NCBI GenBank assembly: GCA_027487845.1
Contig: JAIYCV010000045.1
Span: 1-61,120, forward strand
Direction of reading: 5' to 3'
DNA: 61,120 bases
From: Flammeovirgaceae bacterium
GTDB lineage: Bacteria > Bacteroidota > Bacteroidia > Cytophagales > Cyclobacteriaceae
Both the position numbers and the translations under genes were made by a program. Each line of letters starts with the position of its first letter. Position 1 is the first letter of the stretch. Of the stretch, positions 18,113-28,057 are shown one piece after another. The notes under the pieces are model-generated. The model made no database searches. It worked only from the letters and a program-made list of their open reading frames with translations, and was not told the DNA's origin.

Positions 18113-18838
18113 ATGAATTCTATGAAAATATTGCTAGTACTTATCTCCTGTTTTTCGGTTGTCGCTTCCCAAGCGCAGTCCATCAACACGTTGACCGCGG
18201 CTGAAACTCAAGACGGCTGGAAGTTATTGTTTGATGGCAAGACCACAAAAGGTTGGCGAAATTTCAATAGCGATAAAATTGGCTCCGCTTGGAAAGTAAA
18301 CGAAGGTGCGTTGTTCCTTGATACGTCTGAAAAGAAAGACGGGAAAAGGGTGGGCGGTGGAGATATCGTTACTGCCGATGAATACGAAAATTATGAGCTT
18401 TCATTGGAATGGAAAATTCAAGCCTGCGGAAACAGTGGTGTAATCTTTAATGTGCAAGAAGGAGCAAAGTACGATTACGTTTGGAAAACAGGGCCCGAGA
18501 TGCAAGTGTTGGACAATGCGTGCCATCCTGACGCTAAAATTGACAAACACAGGGCGGGCAATTTGTATGATTTGATCGAAAGCAAAACCGTGACCGTAAA
18601 ACCTGCTGGAGAGTGGAATCAGGCAAGAATCATTTCAAACAGAGGTCACCTTGAATTTTGGCTTAACGGTAACAAGCAAGTAGAAACTGAAATGTTTACA
18701 CCGGAATGGGAAACGATGATCAAGCGCAGTAAATTTAAGGACATGCCGGACTTTGGTAAATTCCGCAAGGGGCGAATTGCATTGCAAGACCATGGCGATT
18801 TGGTCTGGTATAGAAACATCAAAATTAGAATACTCTGA
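18113..18838 (+). CDS. DUF1080 (3-keto-glycoside hydrolase-like) secreted protein
   Basis: 241 residues with a signal peptide (cleavage near ASQAQS). The mature protein is a concanavalin-type beta sandwich of the DUF1080 family (PF06439): WKLLFDGKTTKGWRNF, NYELSLEWKIQACGNSGVIF, EMQVLDNACHPD and FRKGRIALQDHGD. Some members are known to hydrolyse 3-keto-disaccharides. Its position with an oxidoreductase, isomerases and sugar-dehydrogenase cytochromes supports that use in the periplasm. The start could equally be the second Met at 18122. Confidence 0.82.
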   Translation: MNSMKILLVLISCFSVVASQAQSINTLTAAETQDGWKLLFDGKTTKGWRNFNSDKIGSAWKVNEGALFLDTSEKKDGKRVGGGDIVTADEYENYELSLEWKIQACGNSGVIFNVQEGAKYDYVWKTGPEMQVLDNACHPDAKIDKHRAGNLYDLIESKTVTVKPAGEWNQARIISNRGHLEFWLNGNKQVETEMFTPEWETMIKRSKFKDMPDFGKFRKGRIALQDHGDLVWYRNIKIRIL

Positions 18839-18920
18839 CAACCATAATAATCTCAAACTCTACGTCTGAATTACAGTTAACTTAAATCGAGCCACCAACA
18901 ACGAACTATCAATAACTATT

Positions 18921-21900
18921 ATGCGCTTTACATTCCTACTTCTTGTCGTTTCCATTTTACTGTTTCAATCTTGTTCGCAGGAAAAACCCAAAATACTCGT
19001 GTTTTCAAAAACCAAGGGCTTTCGTCATGAATCAATTGCTGCAGGTAAGGCAGCGTTGATAAAGATGGGTGCAGAGAAAGGGTTTGAAGTTGATACCACC
19101 GAAGTGGCTGATGTATTTGTGGAAGATAGTTTGAAGAAATATAAAGCGGTTGTGTTTTTAAGCTCTACAGGAGATGTGTTGAATCAAGCGCAACAAAATG
19201 AATTCATGCGATTCATTCAAGCTGGGGGAGGCTACCTGGGTATCCACGCTGCCGCTGATACAGAGTACGATTGGTGGTGGTATGGTAAATTGGTGGGTGC
19301 TTATTTTTTAAGTCATCCTCAGCAGCAAGAAGCGAAATTCAAAAAGGTGAAAGATTTTGGAAAAGGACTCGAGTTACCCTCCGAGTGGGTGCGAAAAGAC
19401 GAACTATACAATTACAAAAAGATTTCGCCCGATATCAACGTGCTATTTAACCTTGATGAGACTTCTTACAAAGGAGGAGAAAATGGTGAAAACCATCCGA
19501 TCGCTTGGTATCATGACTTTGACGGTGGTCGCGCGTTTTATACAGGTATGGGGCATACCAATGAATCGTATGTCGATCCGTTGTATTTGGATCATGTTTA
19601 TCAAGGATTGCTTTACGCGATGGGCGATAAAAAGTTAGATTGGTCGAAAGCGAAAGCCAAACATGTGCCTGAAGAAAATAGGTTTACAAAAGTAGTACTC
19701 GGATTTAACTTTGATGAACCAACGGAAATGGATATTCTCCCAGATGGTCGCATTATGTTTCTTGAACGGAAAGGCGCCATCAAAATGTATGATCCAAAAA
19801 CCGATTCTATTAAAAAGATCAACACATTCAATGTTTGGACAAAATTTGAAGATGGTATGTTGGGCTTGGCACATGATCCTGATTTTGAGACCAACAAGTT
19901 TATGTACATTTTCTATTCTCATCCTGAAAAATCAGCAAACGTGTTGTCACGTTTCGTATTTGATGGCAATAAAATAGATCAAGCAACCGAGAAAATACTA
20001 CTTGAGGTGGTAACTCAACGCGAAACGTGCTGCCATACTGGAGGTTCCATCGTGTTTGATAAGAATAAGAACTTATATGTTTCAACCGGTGACAATACAA
20101 GTCCGTTCGAGTCGGATGGTTTTAGTCCTTCTGATGAAGGAGCGGGGCGCTCGCCTTTTGACGCGCAAAAATCATCTGGAAATACCAACGATTTGAGGGG
20201 CAAAATTTTGCGTATCCATCCAGAAGCGGATGGTACTTATACAATTCCCGAAGGCAACTTATTCCCGAAAGGGGAAGCAAACACTCGTCCTGAAATTTAT
20301 GTAATGGGCAATCGTAATCCATATAGAATTTCAGTTGACCAAAGAACTGGCTTCTTGTACTGGGGCGAAGTAGGGCCTGATGCGGGCGAAGACAGTCCTA
20401 CCAGAGGGCCAAGAGGCTATGACGAAATTAATCAAGCGCGGAAAGCAGGGTATTTCGGTTGGCCTTACTTTGTGGGCGGAAATTACGCGTATGCAGAATT
20501 TGATTTTCAAAAAAAGGAAGTTGGTGCTAAGCATGATCCACTAAAGCCAATTAATAATTCACCAAATAACACGGGCAAAAAAGAGTTACCGCCTGTTTCT
20601 CCTCCGTTCATTTGGTATCCATATACCGATTCTCCTGATTTCCCTTTGGTTAAGAAAGGAGGAAGAAACGCCATGGCGGGCCCAGTTTATTACTCGGAGG
20701 ATTTCAAAGGCAAAGACGGTGCTTTCCCTGATTACTTTGATGGCAAGTTGATTGGCTATGATTGGATGCGCAATTGGATGCGGTTGATAACTATGAACGA
20801 GCAGGGCGACATTATGGATATAGAGCCATTTATGGACAACACAACGTTAAACAATATGAGCGACATGGCTTTTGGCCCTGATGGAAAGTTGTATATTCTT
20901 GAATATGGAACGGCATGGTTCAAACAAAATATGGACGCTCGTTTATCTCGAATTGATTTCAACAAAGATAACCGATTGCCAGTAGCAAAATTAAAGGCGG
21001 ATAAGTTGTCAGGAGCCATTCCCTTATCGATCAAGTTTTCTGCGAAAGAAACAGTTGATCCAGATGGAGATAAAATAACGTATGAGTTAGCGTATAACGA
21101 TCAGGTACTAAAATCGGAAACTGGTGACTTTGACGTTACTTTTGAGAAAGCGGGTATTTATCGTACAAAGCTGAATGTGGTGGATGCGAAAGGATCTAAG
21201 TCTTCTGATGAAGTTGTCATTGTTGCTGGTAATGAGCCGCCAACTGTAAAAATAGAAGTGGAAGGAAATAGTATGTTTTACTTAGCAGGCGGCTCAACGA
21301 ATTACTCGGTAAGTGTGAGCGACAAAGAAGATGGTAGCACCGATGACGGAAAAATAAAGGCAGATCGTGTAAATGTAACGGTTGATTTTCAACCACAAGG
21401 ATACGATAAAACCAAAATTGCCCAAGGCCATCAACGTGCTGAATTACCAGGTAAACTTTTAATTGCGGAAAGCGATTGTAAGTCCTGCCACATGATCGAT
21501 CAGAAATCGGCCGGCCCTGCTTATCGCGATGTAGCCAAGAAATACAAAACGGAGACACGCGCCATAGAAATGCTTGCGGATAAGATTTTAAAAGGGGGTT
21601 CTGGCGTTTGGGGTGAAGTAGCTATGGCGGCCCATCCGCAATTAACGAAAGATCAAGCCTCTCAAATGGTAGAATACATTTTAACATTGGCTAATGAGAA
21701 AAAGGCTCAGACGCTTCCGCTAAAGGGCGCGGCTAAATTTGCAGCAGCACCGGCAGCAGGAGTAAATCCGCAGAGTGCTTACATCATTACAGCCTCTTAT
21801 GAGGACAATGGAGCGTCTGGAATGCCTTCGCTAAATAATGGTTCAACCTTAGTGTTGAGAGCTCCAGTTATTGGTGGTGGTGATGCGAATGAATTATCGG

Positions 21901-22274
21901 GTGGAGCAAGGAAAATGGCTTCGCCTATGGGTGGTTTGGTGTTAGAAAACGTAAAACATAACTCCGTTGCTACTTACAATGACATCGACTTCACAGGCGT
22001 GGGCAAACTTTCTTTTTCCGTTGCAGAAGTTGCGCTTATGACTAAAGGCGGAAAACTGGAGGCTTATCTGGATTCGAAAGACGGTAAAAAATTAGGTTCC
22101 GTTGATTTTGAGAAGTCACCGAAAATAAACGTTCAGGCGGGCGTAAATTTGAGACCCGGAAGTATTTCTGTTTCAGGGATTACTGGAAAGCATAATCTGG
22201 TGTTAGTATTTATCAATGCAGATGCTGGCGACAGTAACTTGTATTACTTCGCTCAAATTACATTGGAGAAATAA
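18921..22274 (+). CDS. ThuA / glucose-sorbosone dehydrogenase / PKD / cytochrome c fusion lipoprotein
   Basis: 1117 residues. Order: lipoprotein signal with Cys18 (LLFQSC); ThuA domain at about 22-240 (GFRHESIAAGKAAL, YLGIHAAADTEYDW, HPIAWYHDFDGGRAFYTGMGH); six-bladed sorbosone/glucose dehydrogenase propeller at about 257-683 (GMLGLAHDPDF, GNRNPYRISVD); a PKD-like domain at about 687-790; cytochrome c at about 840-920 with heme motif CKSCH at 853-857 and GEVAMAAHP as the distal-Met region; a C-terminal carbohydrate-binding-like beta domain at about 940-1117. It probably oxidises a sugar at the cell envelope and passes electrons to its own heme. The same architecture is common in Bacteroidota but the substrate is undefined. 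Confidence 0.85.
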   Translation: MRFTFLLLVVSILLFQSCSQEKPKILVFSKTKGFRHESIAAGKAALIKMGAEKGFEVDTTEVADVFVEDSLKKYKAVVFLSSTGDVLNQAQQNEFMRFIQAGGGYLGIHAAADTEYDWWWYGKLVGAYFLSHPQQQEAKFKKVKDFGKGLELPSEWVRKDELYNYKKISPDINVLFNLDETSYKGGENGENHPIAWYHDFDGGRAFYTGMGHTNESYVDPLYLDHVYQGLLYAMGDKKLDWSKAKAKHVPEENRFTKVVLGFNFDEPTEMDILPDGRIMFLERKGAIKMYDPKTDSIKKINTFNVWTKFEDGMLGLAHDPDFETNKFMYIFYSHPEKSANVLSRFVFDGNKIDQATEKILLEVVTQRETCCHTGGSIVFDKNKNLYVSTGDNTSPFESDGFSPSDEGAGRSPFDAQKSSGNTNDLRGKILRIHPEADGTYTIPEGNLFPKGEANTRPEIYVMGNRNPYRISVDQRTGFLYWGEVGPDAGEDSPTRGPRGYDEINQARKAGYFGWPYFVGGNYAYAEFDFQKKEVGAKHDPLKPINNSPNNTGKKELPPVSPPFIWYPYTDSPDFPLVKKGGRNAMAGPVYYSEDFKGKDGAFPDYFDGKLIGYDWMRNWMRLITMNEQGDIMDIEPFMDNTTLNNMSDMAFGPDGKLYILEYGTAWFKQNMDARLSRIDFNKDNRLPVAKLKADKLSGAIPLSIKFSAKETVDPDGDKITYELAYNDQVLKSETGDFDVTFEKAGIYRTKLNVVDAKGSKSSDEVVIVAGNEPPTVKIEVEGNSMFYLAGGSTNYSVSVSDKEDGSTDDGKIKADRVNVTVDFQPQGYDKTKIAQGHQRAELPGKLLIAESDCKSCHMIDQKSAGPAYRDVAKKYKTETRAIEMLADKILKGGSGVWGEVAMAAHPQLTKDQASQMVEYILTLANEKKAQTLPLKGAAKFAAAPAAGVNPQSAYIITASYEDNGASGMPSLNNGSTLVLRAPVIGGGDANELSGGARKMASPMGGLVLENVKHNSVATYNDIDFTGVGKLSFSVAEVALMTKGGKLEAYLDSKDGKKLGSVDFEKSPKINVQAGVNLRPGSISVSGITGKHNLVLVFINADAGDSNLYYFAQITLEK

Positions 22275-22307
22275 AAAACCGAAAATTCTTGATTGACGTG
22301 CTCAATA

Positions 22308-22353
22308 ACTTTGAACCTTTGTTTTTTAAACCTTGAACTTTAAACTTTGAATT
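22308..22353. repeat. Intergenic run of CTTTGAAC-like words
   Basis: Variants of (A)CTTTGAAC or CCTTGAAC occur about four times between 22308 and 22353, in the 87-nt gap before the Tat isomerase gene. It belongs to the same style of phrase-like intergenic repeat as those near 31600, 39048 and 56266. Confidence 0.5.
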
Positions 22354-22361
22354 ATAAGAAT

Positions 22362-23225
22362 ATGAAAAGAAGAGAATTTTTGAATTACTCCGCTGCAGCT
22401 GCTGCCGCACTTATGCTGCCTTCGTTTTCATTTGCTAAAAAAATGAAAATGGGCTTGCAACTTTACTCTCTTCGTGACGTGATCATGAAAGATGTTGCGG
22501 GAACACTAAAGCAAGTAGCGAGTTTTGGGTATAAAGAATTAGAAACGTATGGTTACGGTGAGGGCAAACTTTTTGGAATGCCCGTAAAGGAATTCGCTTC
22601 ACTGGTTAGGGGACTGGGTATGAATGTGAACAGCGGTCATTACGGAACTGGCCAAGGTAATCCTGCCGCAAAAGGAACACTGGTGAATGATTGGGAACGT
22701 GCAGTAGCCGATGCAAAAGAGGCAGGACAGGCGTACATGAATATTGCCTACCTCCAAGATTCAGAACGAAAAACACTGGATGATTACAAAAAGGTGTGCG
22801 GTTTAATTAACAAGGCAGCTGAAGTGTGCAAAAAGTATGGTATCCGATTAGGTTATCACAATCATGCATTTGAATTCGACAAAATTGATGGTCAGGTTCC
22901 GTACGACTTAATGTTGAAGGAATTGGATGCAAAGAATGTTTCTATGGAAATGGATTTGTATTGGGTGGTAAATGCAGGGCAGGATCCACTTCAGTATTTT
23001 GCTAAATATCCAGGCCGGTTTGAGCAATGGCATGTGAAGGACATGAATAAAGCCAATAAGAACCAACAGGTCAATGTTGGTACTGGCAGAATTGATTTTA
23101 AACCTATTTTCGCGAAAGCTTCGCAATCTGGCTTAAAACAATTTTATGTGGAGCAAGAGGCCTACCCGATCGGGCCAGTTGAAAGTGTCAAGGCATGCGC
23201 TGAATTTGTCAAAACCTTGATATAA
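22362..23225 (+). CDS. Tat-exported sugar phosphate isomerase/epimerase-like protein
   Basis: 287 residues. The N terminus KRREFLNYSAAAAAALMLP is a twin-arginine export signal, so the protein folds in the cytoplasm and works in the periplasm. The rest is a TIM-barrel isomerase: GLQLYSLRD at the first strand, LGYHNHAFEF, MEMDLYWVVNAG, EQWHVKDMN and FYVEQEAYP carry the metal-ligand His/Glu/Asp set. The ATG at 22362 is preferred over a TTG 15 nt upstream because it starts directly at the RR motif. As last gene of the glycoside cluster it likely acts on a periplasmic keto-sugar. A terminator follows. Confidence 0.83.
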   Translation: MKRREFLNYSAAAAAALMLPSFSFAKKMKMGLQLYSLRDVIMKDVAGTLKQVASFGYKELETYGYGEGKLFGMPVKEFASLVRGLGMNVNSGHYGTGQGNPAAKGTLVNDWERAVADAKEAGQAYMNIAYLQDSERKTLDDYKKVCGLINKAAEVCKKYGIRLGYHNHAFEFDKIDGQVPYDLMLKELDAKNVSMEMDLYWVVNAGQDPLQYFAKYPGRFEQWHVKDMNKANKNQQVNVGTGRIDFKPIFAKASQSGLKQFYVEQEAYPIGPVESVKACAEFVKTLI

Positions 23226-23250
23226 ATTTCACACTAAAATGATTTTAATC

Positions 23251-23275
23251 AGCCACGCTTGTCGTGGCTTTTTTG
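23251..23275 (+). terminator. Rho-independent terminator after the glycoside cluster
   Basis: AGCCACG and CGTGGCT form a perfect 7-bp stem with a 5-nt loop, followed by TTTTTG. It lies 26 nt after the isomerase stop. Confidence 0.85.
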
Positions 23276-23315
23276 TTCCTTTCCAGCTGGAATATGCTGA
23301 GATAAAAAGGCAATT

Positions 23316-23328
23316 GCAATCGTTTGAA
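23316..23328. promoter_or_regulatory. Putative operator GCAATCGTTTGAA upstream of pckG
   Basis: Identical at 12 of 13 positions to the site upstream of xylB (8409-8421), and fitting the same CAAnCGnTTG palindrome. It ends 8 nt before TTTG at 23337-23340, which is followed after 20 nt by TA at 23361; this would be a weak Bacteroidota promoter for pckG. Confidence 0.45.
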
Positions 23329-23388
23329 CTATTTCTTTTGCGCTATTTCAGCCTTACTTTTACACCTTTAAAGAGAAACTGAAAAATC

Positions 23389-25245
23389 ATGGAAAATGCT
23401 AGAAAAGTGAAAAGCACGTATGAAGTGAATCATACCGAACTTCAAGCTTGGGTAAATCAGACGGCCGACTTGTTGAAGCCACTCAACATCAGATGGTGTG
23501 ACGGCTCGAAAGCCGAATACGATGAGATGTGCAATTCGTTAGTCGAGAAAGGAACATTCATCCGCCTCAACGAACAGAAACGCCCAAACAGCTTTGCTTG
23601 TTTTTCCGACCCTAGCGATGTAGCGCGGGCCGAGGATAGAACTTTCATTTGCAGTCGTAAAAAGGAGAACGCTGGGCCAACGAATAATTGGATTGATCCA
23701 AAAGAAATGAAGCAAACATTGCGTAAGCTCATGGAAGGCTGCATGAAGGGCAGAACGATGTACGTAATCCCGTTTTGCATGGGGCCAGTAGGTTCATCGC
23801 TTTCTCATATTGGCGTGGAAATTACCGATTCGGAATATGTGGTAGCCAACATGCACATTATGACCAGAGTGGGCAAGAAGGTAATGGACGTGCTAGGATC
23901 TTCCGGTGACTTTGTGAGGTGTTTACATACCGCAGGCGCGCCACTTGAGCCGGGCCAGCCCGACATGAAGTGGCCTTGCAATCCGACCACCAAATACATT
24001 GTGCATTACCCCGAAGAGCGGTCAATTGTTGCTTACGGCTCTGGCTATGGCGGCAATGCCCTGCTGGGTAAGAAATGTTTTGCCTTACGCATTGCTAGTT
24101 CGATGGCCAACGAAGAAAATTGGTTGGCTGAGCACATGCTTATTTTAGGTGTTGAGAGCCCTGAAAAGGAAAAGACCTACGTTGCTGCTGCGTTTCCAAG
24201 CGCGTGCGGTAAAACCAATTTTGCTATGCTTATTCCTCCAGCCGATTTAGACGGCTGGAAAGTAACCACAGTGGGGGATGATATTGCCTGGATAAAGCCC
24301 GGGAAGGACGGAAAACTTTATGCAATTAACCCGGAAGCCGGATACTTTGGGGTGGCACCAGGCACTAACGAAAAGAGCAACCCCAACGCGATAAAAACAA
24401 TTGCGAAGAATACAATTTTTACGAATGTAGCCGTTACACCCGATGGCGATGTTTGGTGGGAGGGCTTAACTAAAGAGCCACCGAAAGATCTAATCGATTG
24501 GCACGGTAAAAAATGGGATCCTACATCAGGTAAGCCAGCAGCCCATCCCAACTCGCGCTTCACCGTGCCCGGCAATCAGAACCCAGCCATCGATCCGGAA
24601 TGGGAAAATCCTAAAGGTGTCCCGATTAGTGCATTTGTGTTTGGTGGACGAAGAAGCACCACCATACCATTAATTTATCAGGCACATAACTGGAACTCGG
24701 GAGTTTATTTGGCCGCTACCATGGGCTCTGAAACAACGGCTGCTGCTTTCGGTGAAATAGGCAAAGTGAGACGCGATCCTTTCGCCATGCTTCCATTCTG
24801 TGGTTACCACATGGGAGATTATTTCAATCATTGGTTACAATTTGGAAGGGATATACCCAATCCGCCCAGAATCTTTGGCGTGAATTGGTTTAGGAAAGAC
24901 GATAAAGGGAACTACCTCTGGCCAGGCTTTGGTGAAAACATGCGTGTGCTAAAGTGGATTGTACAGAAAGTAAAAGGGAAATCTAATGCTGTGGAAAGCC
25001 CTATCGGATGGATGCCGCAGTACGAAGATTTGGATTGGACGGGCATGAATTTTAGTAAGCAAGATTTTGATAGTATCATGACGATTGATCGCGAAGAATG
25101 GACAAAAGAGCTGCTTTCGCACGCTGAATTGTTCGAGCGCATGTATGATCGGTTGCCAAAAGAATTTATTTTTATGAGAGAATTACTATTGTCTAGTTTG
25201 TGGCGATCAGCGGAGAAGTGGAGTTTGGAACCAGAAGTTGCGTAA
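23389..25245 (+). CDS. pckG: Phosphoenolpyruvate carboxykinase (GTP)
   Basis: 618 residues, the usual length of the GTP-dependent type. It converts oxaloacetate and GTP to phosphoenolpyruvate, GDP and carbon dioxide, the entry step of gluconeogenesis. The kinase-1a loop with reactive Cys273 is seen in [13 protein letters not shown]; other family motifs are FCMGPVGSS near 127, [14 protein letters not shown] near 218, [11 protein letters not shown] near 297, [12 protein letters not shown] near 420 and the guanine-site region [12 protein letters not shown] near 505. It is a single-gene unit between two terminators. Confidence 0.97.
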   Translation: MENARKVKSTYEVNHTELQAWVNQTADLLKPLNIRWCDGSKAEYDEMCNSLVEKGTFIRLNEQKRPNSFACFSDPSDVARAEDRTFICSRKKENAGPTNNWIDPKEMKQTLRKLMEGCMKGRTMYVIPFCMGPVGSSLSHIGVEITDSEYVVANMHIMTRVGKKVMDVLGSSGDFVRCLHTAGAPLEPGQPDMKWPCNPTTKYIVHYPEERSIVAYGSGYGGNALLGKKCFALRIASSMANEENWLAEHMLILGVESPEKEKTYVAAAFPSACGKTNFAMLIPPADLDGWKVTTVGDDIAWIKPGKDGKLYAINPEAGYFGVAPGTNEKSNPNAIKTIAKNTIFTNVAVTPDGDVWWEGLTKEPPKDLIDWHGKKWDPTSGKPAAHPNSRFTVPGNQNPAIDPEWENPKGVPISAFVFGGRRSTTIPLIYQAHNWNSGVYLAATMGSETTAAAFGEIGKVRRDPFAMLPFCGYHMGDYFNHWLQFGRDIPNPPRIFGVNWFRKDDKGNYLWPGFGENMRVLKWIVQKVKGKSNAVESPIGWMPQYEDLDWTGMNFSKQDFDSIMTIDREEWTKELLSHAELFERMYDRLPKEFIFMRELLLSSLWRSAEKWSLEPEVA

Positions 25246-25249
25246 CTCC

Positions 25250-25279
25250 AAAACCCAGATGAGAGTCTGGTTTTTTTGT
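25250..25279 (+). terminator. Terminator of pckG
   Basis: A hairpin CCAGA/TCTGG, extended by AAAA/TTTT around one bulged C, runs into TTTTTTT directly after the pckG stop. Confidence 0.7.
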
Positions 25280-25384
25280 TGAACCCGTGTAGTACGAGTA
25301 GCGACAAAAAAAGCCGAGATAACTCATCAACATACTGCTTCAAAGCGATATTATTCTTGTCTGAAAAAATAAGACTTTTTTATG

Positions 25385-28057
25385 CTATTGCCCGACCAGC
25401 ACAAACGGTGCCCAGTAAAAGGGCGATGCATAAATTTTGTTGTTGATCATTGCTAATTTAGCTTCGCGCAATGCCGACTTAAAATGATCGCTCGGTTTAC
25501 TTAATAGATTTTTATAGAAGTCGGTCATGAGTTGTGACGTAGATTGATCATTGACCCGCCAGAAAGAAACCACCATGTTTTTTACGCCCGCATAGGTAAG
25601 CGCACGCGAAAGCCCAATCACTCCTTCTCCTTTAGAAACCTTTCCTAAGCCGGTTTGGCAAGCAGAAAGTACAGCTAGTTCGGCCGGAAGGCATAAGTTA
25701 TAGATTTCTCCGGAAAAAAGGTTGCCGTCTTCATTTTTGCCTGTACCCAAAAAAATGCGTGACAATTCAGGTGATACTTCGTCCACAATTCCGTGAGTTG
25801 CAAAATGAAGATAAGTGTACTTTTTCATTTGCTTATTTTTCACCCTTTCTTCAGAGGCCTCTTCATACGTGGCTAATGAAACTTCTTCCTTTTTGAATAA
25901 GCCTGCGATGGCATTTACTTCTTGTTCTGTTCCGGGCAAATCATCTAGTCCTCTGTCGTAGTTAAATTGGACTGGTGCACATAAAAAAACAGATGGTGTT
26001 TTTCCTGCTTCCAAACTTTTATTCTTTTGTATAAACAAGCCTGCTGAGAACTCGTAGCTGATAGCGTATTTTTTTATTAAAAAAGGGTTTTGCTCAATGC
26101 TACTATTCAACGGTTTTTTGTAAAGCAAAGCTTCAAATGGCAAAGCGCTCAATTTACCGGTGGGGATGATAACCAAATTATTCACTTTACTTGAAATTTC
26201 GGTCAACAATACTTTTGATAATGCAGGCGCTGTAGCTTGATAAATTGTTGCTTCGTTGAAGAGCAGACTATTACTAAAGCCGGAAACAAGCCGATGGAAG
26301 TTATCTGGAATTGAGGTTACTTTTATTGCATACGAATTGGATGTAACCATGAAACGAAAAATTTTCTTTCTTTTTTCAGCGATAAAATAAGAAACAAGTG
26401 CAGTTTGATTGTCTAGTTTATTTTGAATTTCTTTAACTGTTGGATTCTTGTTTTCGTATTTCAGTTTGAAATATTCAGGAAAGTCATTTTCGAGGTCACG
26501 TGTAAACGTTTCGTATCGTTGGTTTAATGTGAACAGTTGTTGACGGAGAATGCGTTCTTCTTCTTGTGTTGGCTTTTGGGATAATTTCTGATTTATCAAG
26601 GCAAGCGATGATTTCAAAACTACTTCTTTTTCGAGCAATGCATCTGGAATTCCTGCGAATGATTTAGCTTCTGAATCTGCGATCGATTCCTGCAGTACAG
26701 CTGATTTACTTTTTTCGGCAAAGTGAAATGCAATCTCCCGATATTTTTTCGATTCAACTGTCAGTTCACTCATAGTGATAGACAAGCTTACTCCGTTCTC
26801 ATAGAGGTCAGTAGCTATGCTACCCAGATCAATTTTATCGTTCTCATCGTCACTCGAATGCCGGATAACATCTAGTAACGAATCGGCTTTGAATAGGCAA
26901 TTGAGAGCTAATTTCAGATCGGAGAATTTTAGTGATTTACCAAAGTGTCTAGCTTCTAGCGCTTCTGCTTTTAACTGTAGCGAGTAAAGAAATACGTTGC
27001 CATTGTAAAATTCAGTTAAAGAAGGATTTGATTGAAAATCCATTTTATTGAAGGTTGGAATGTTGGAACAAAGGGCGGCCTGTGCGCAGTTAAGCGCTTT
27101 ATCAAATTCATTTCTATCCAAATAGACTAAACCCAATTGGTTATAAACGGAAGAAAGACTTGGATGCTTTTCTCCCAATGTTCGTTTATAGAGCTTAATT
27201 GATTTGTCGAAAAAAGCGATGGCAGTATTTTTATCCCCCATTTGGTTGTAAGTCTTTCCCAAGTTAAACAGTGCCAATGCTTGATTGGGATGACCATTTG
27301 GGTAGATACTATTCCATATCTTTTCGGCAGTCTCGAAACTATTTACCGCGTCACCATACAGTTTCAGTTGTTGGTAGATGATACCTAGATTGATGTTTGC
27401 AATGGCAATTTTTGGATGGTCTTTGGTATGTAGTTTTTCATATACAACCAATGCCTTATCATAAAAATCTAGTGCCTTATCGGGATCTATTTGACTGTAG
27501 ACTACGCCCAGATCATTGTAAGAAGCGGCTACTATTTCACTTTGCTCACCAAAGAGATCTCTTCTAATTTGAAGAGCAAGTAATCCGTTTTCAAGGGCTT
27601 GATTAAGTTTGCCGATGCTTAAGTAAACAAAGCTCAAATGAGAAAGACAAAGGGCCGCTTCTTTGCTGTTGGATTTGCTTGCTTGTTCGAAAACTCGAAG
27701 AGCGTATTTTAAATTCTCTAAAGCCAGGTCGTTTCTAGCTTTGTTCAGGGCTAGAAATCCTTTGTTTGTTGCAGTTATGCCATCGCGAAATAGATCATTT
27801 CCTGACTTGATTTGGCCGAGTAAAAGTTCAGCTTCATCTAATTTACCTGCTAAGATGAACACCTCGGCCTTCTTGTTGAGCATAAGATCTACTTCACTCG
27901 CTGGTGTTGACGAAATTGATTTTGAAATTTGCGCCAACGCTTCGTCATAATTTGGGGCAGCTATCAGGGAATCAATTTGAGCATAGATCTTTTCTTGCGC
28001 CACCGCAGTTTCGATAGTCAAAAGAAAAATCATAAAAAGGATAAATTTTTTGCTCAT
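25385..28057 (-). CDS. Secreted TPR-CHAT protein (caspase-like)
   Basis: 890 residues. A signal peptide (cleavage near TAVAQ) is followed by tetratricopeptide repeats up to about residue 350, a helical linker with coiled-coil character, and a C-terminal CHAT domain from about 600. The caspase-type dyad is complete: His755 in HFATHGIVDE and Cys800 in LSACQTGLG, 45 residues apart, with the typical GVIGLSRALTYAGV after it. CHAT domains are cysteine peptidases of the caspase-HetF group. Export is unusual compared with the cytoplasmic CHAT effectors of defence systems. Its ATG overlaps the stop of the upstream barrel gene by 4 nt, so the two are translationally coupled. Confidence 0.85.
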   Translation of the reverse strand: MSKKFILFMIFLLTIETAVAQEKIYAQIDSLIAAPNYDEALAQISKSISSTPASEVDLMLNKKAEVFILAGKLDEAELLLGQIKSGNDLFRDGITATNKGFLALNKARNDLALENLKYALRVFEQASKSNSKEAALCLSHLSFVYLSIGKLNQALENGLLALQIRRDLFGEQSEIVAASYNDLGVVYSQIDPDKALDFYDKALVVYEKLHTKDHPKIAIANINLGIIYQQLKLYGDAVNSFETAEKIWNSIYPNGHPNQALALFNLGKTYNQMGDKNTAIAFFDKSIKLYKRTLGEKHPSLSSVYNQLGLVYLDRNEFDKALNCAQAALCSNIPTFNKMDFQSNPSLTEFYNGNVFLYSLQLKAEALEARHFGKSLKFSDLKLALNCLFKADSLLDVIRHSSDDENDKIDLGSIATDLYENGVSLSITMSELTVESKKYREIAFHFAEKSKSAVLQESIADSEAKSFAGIPDALLEKEVVLKSSLALINQKLSQKPTQEEERILRQQLFTLNQRYETFTRDLENDFPEYFKLKYENKNPTVKEIQNKLDNQTALVSYFIAEKRKKIFRFMVTSNSYAIKVTSIPDNFHRLVSGFSNSLLFNEATIYQATAPALSKVLLTEISSKVNNLVIIPTGKLSALPFEALLYKKPLNSSIEQNPFLIKKYAISYEFSAGLFIQKNKSLEAGKTPSVFLCAPVQFNYDRGLDDLPGTEQEVNAIAGLFKKEEVSLATYEEASEERVKNKQMKKYTYLHFATHGIVDEVSPELSRIFLGTGKNEDGNLFSGEIYNLCLPAELAVLSACQTGLGKVSKGEGVIGLSRALTYAGVKNMVVSFWRVNDQSTSQLMTDFYKNLLSKPSDHFKSALREAKLAMINNKIYASPFYWAPFVLVGQ

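Noticed and set aside
24912..25343. 143-residue antisense open frame at the end of pckG
   Set aside because: It covers conserved pckG codons and its terminator and has no family features.
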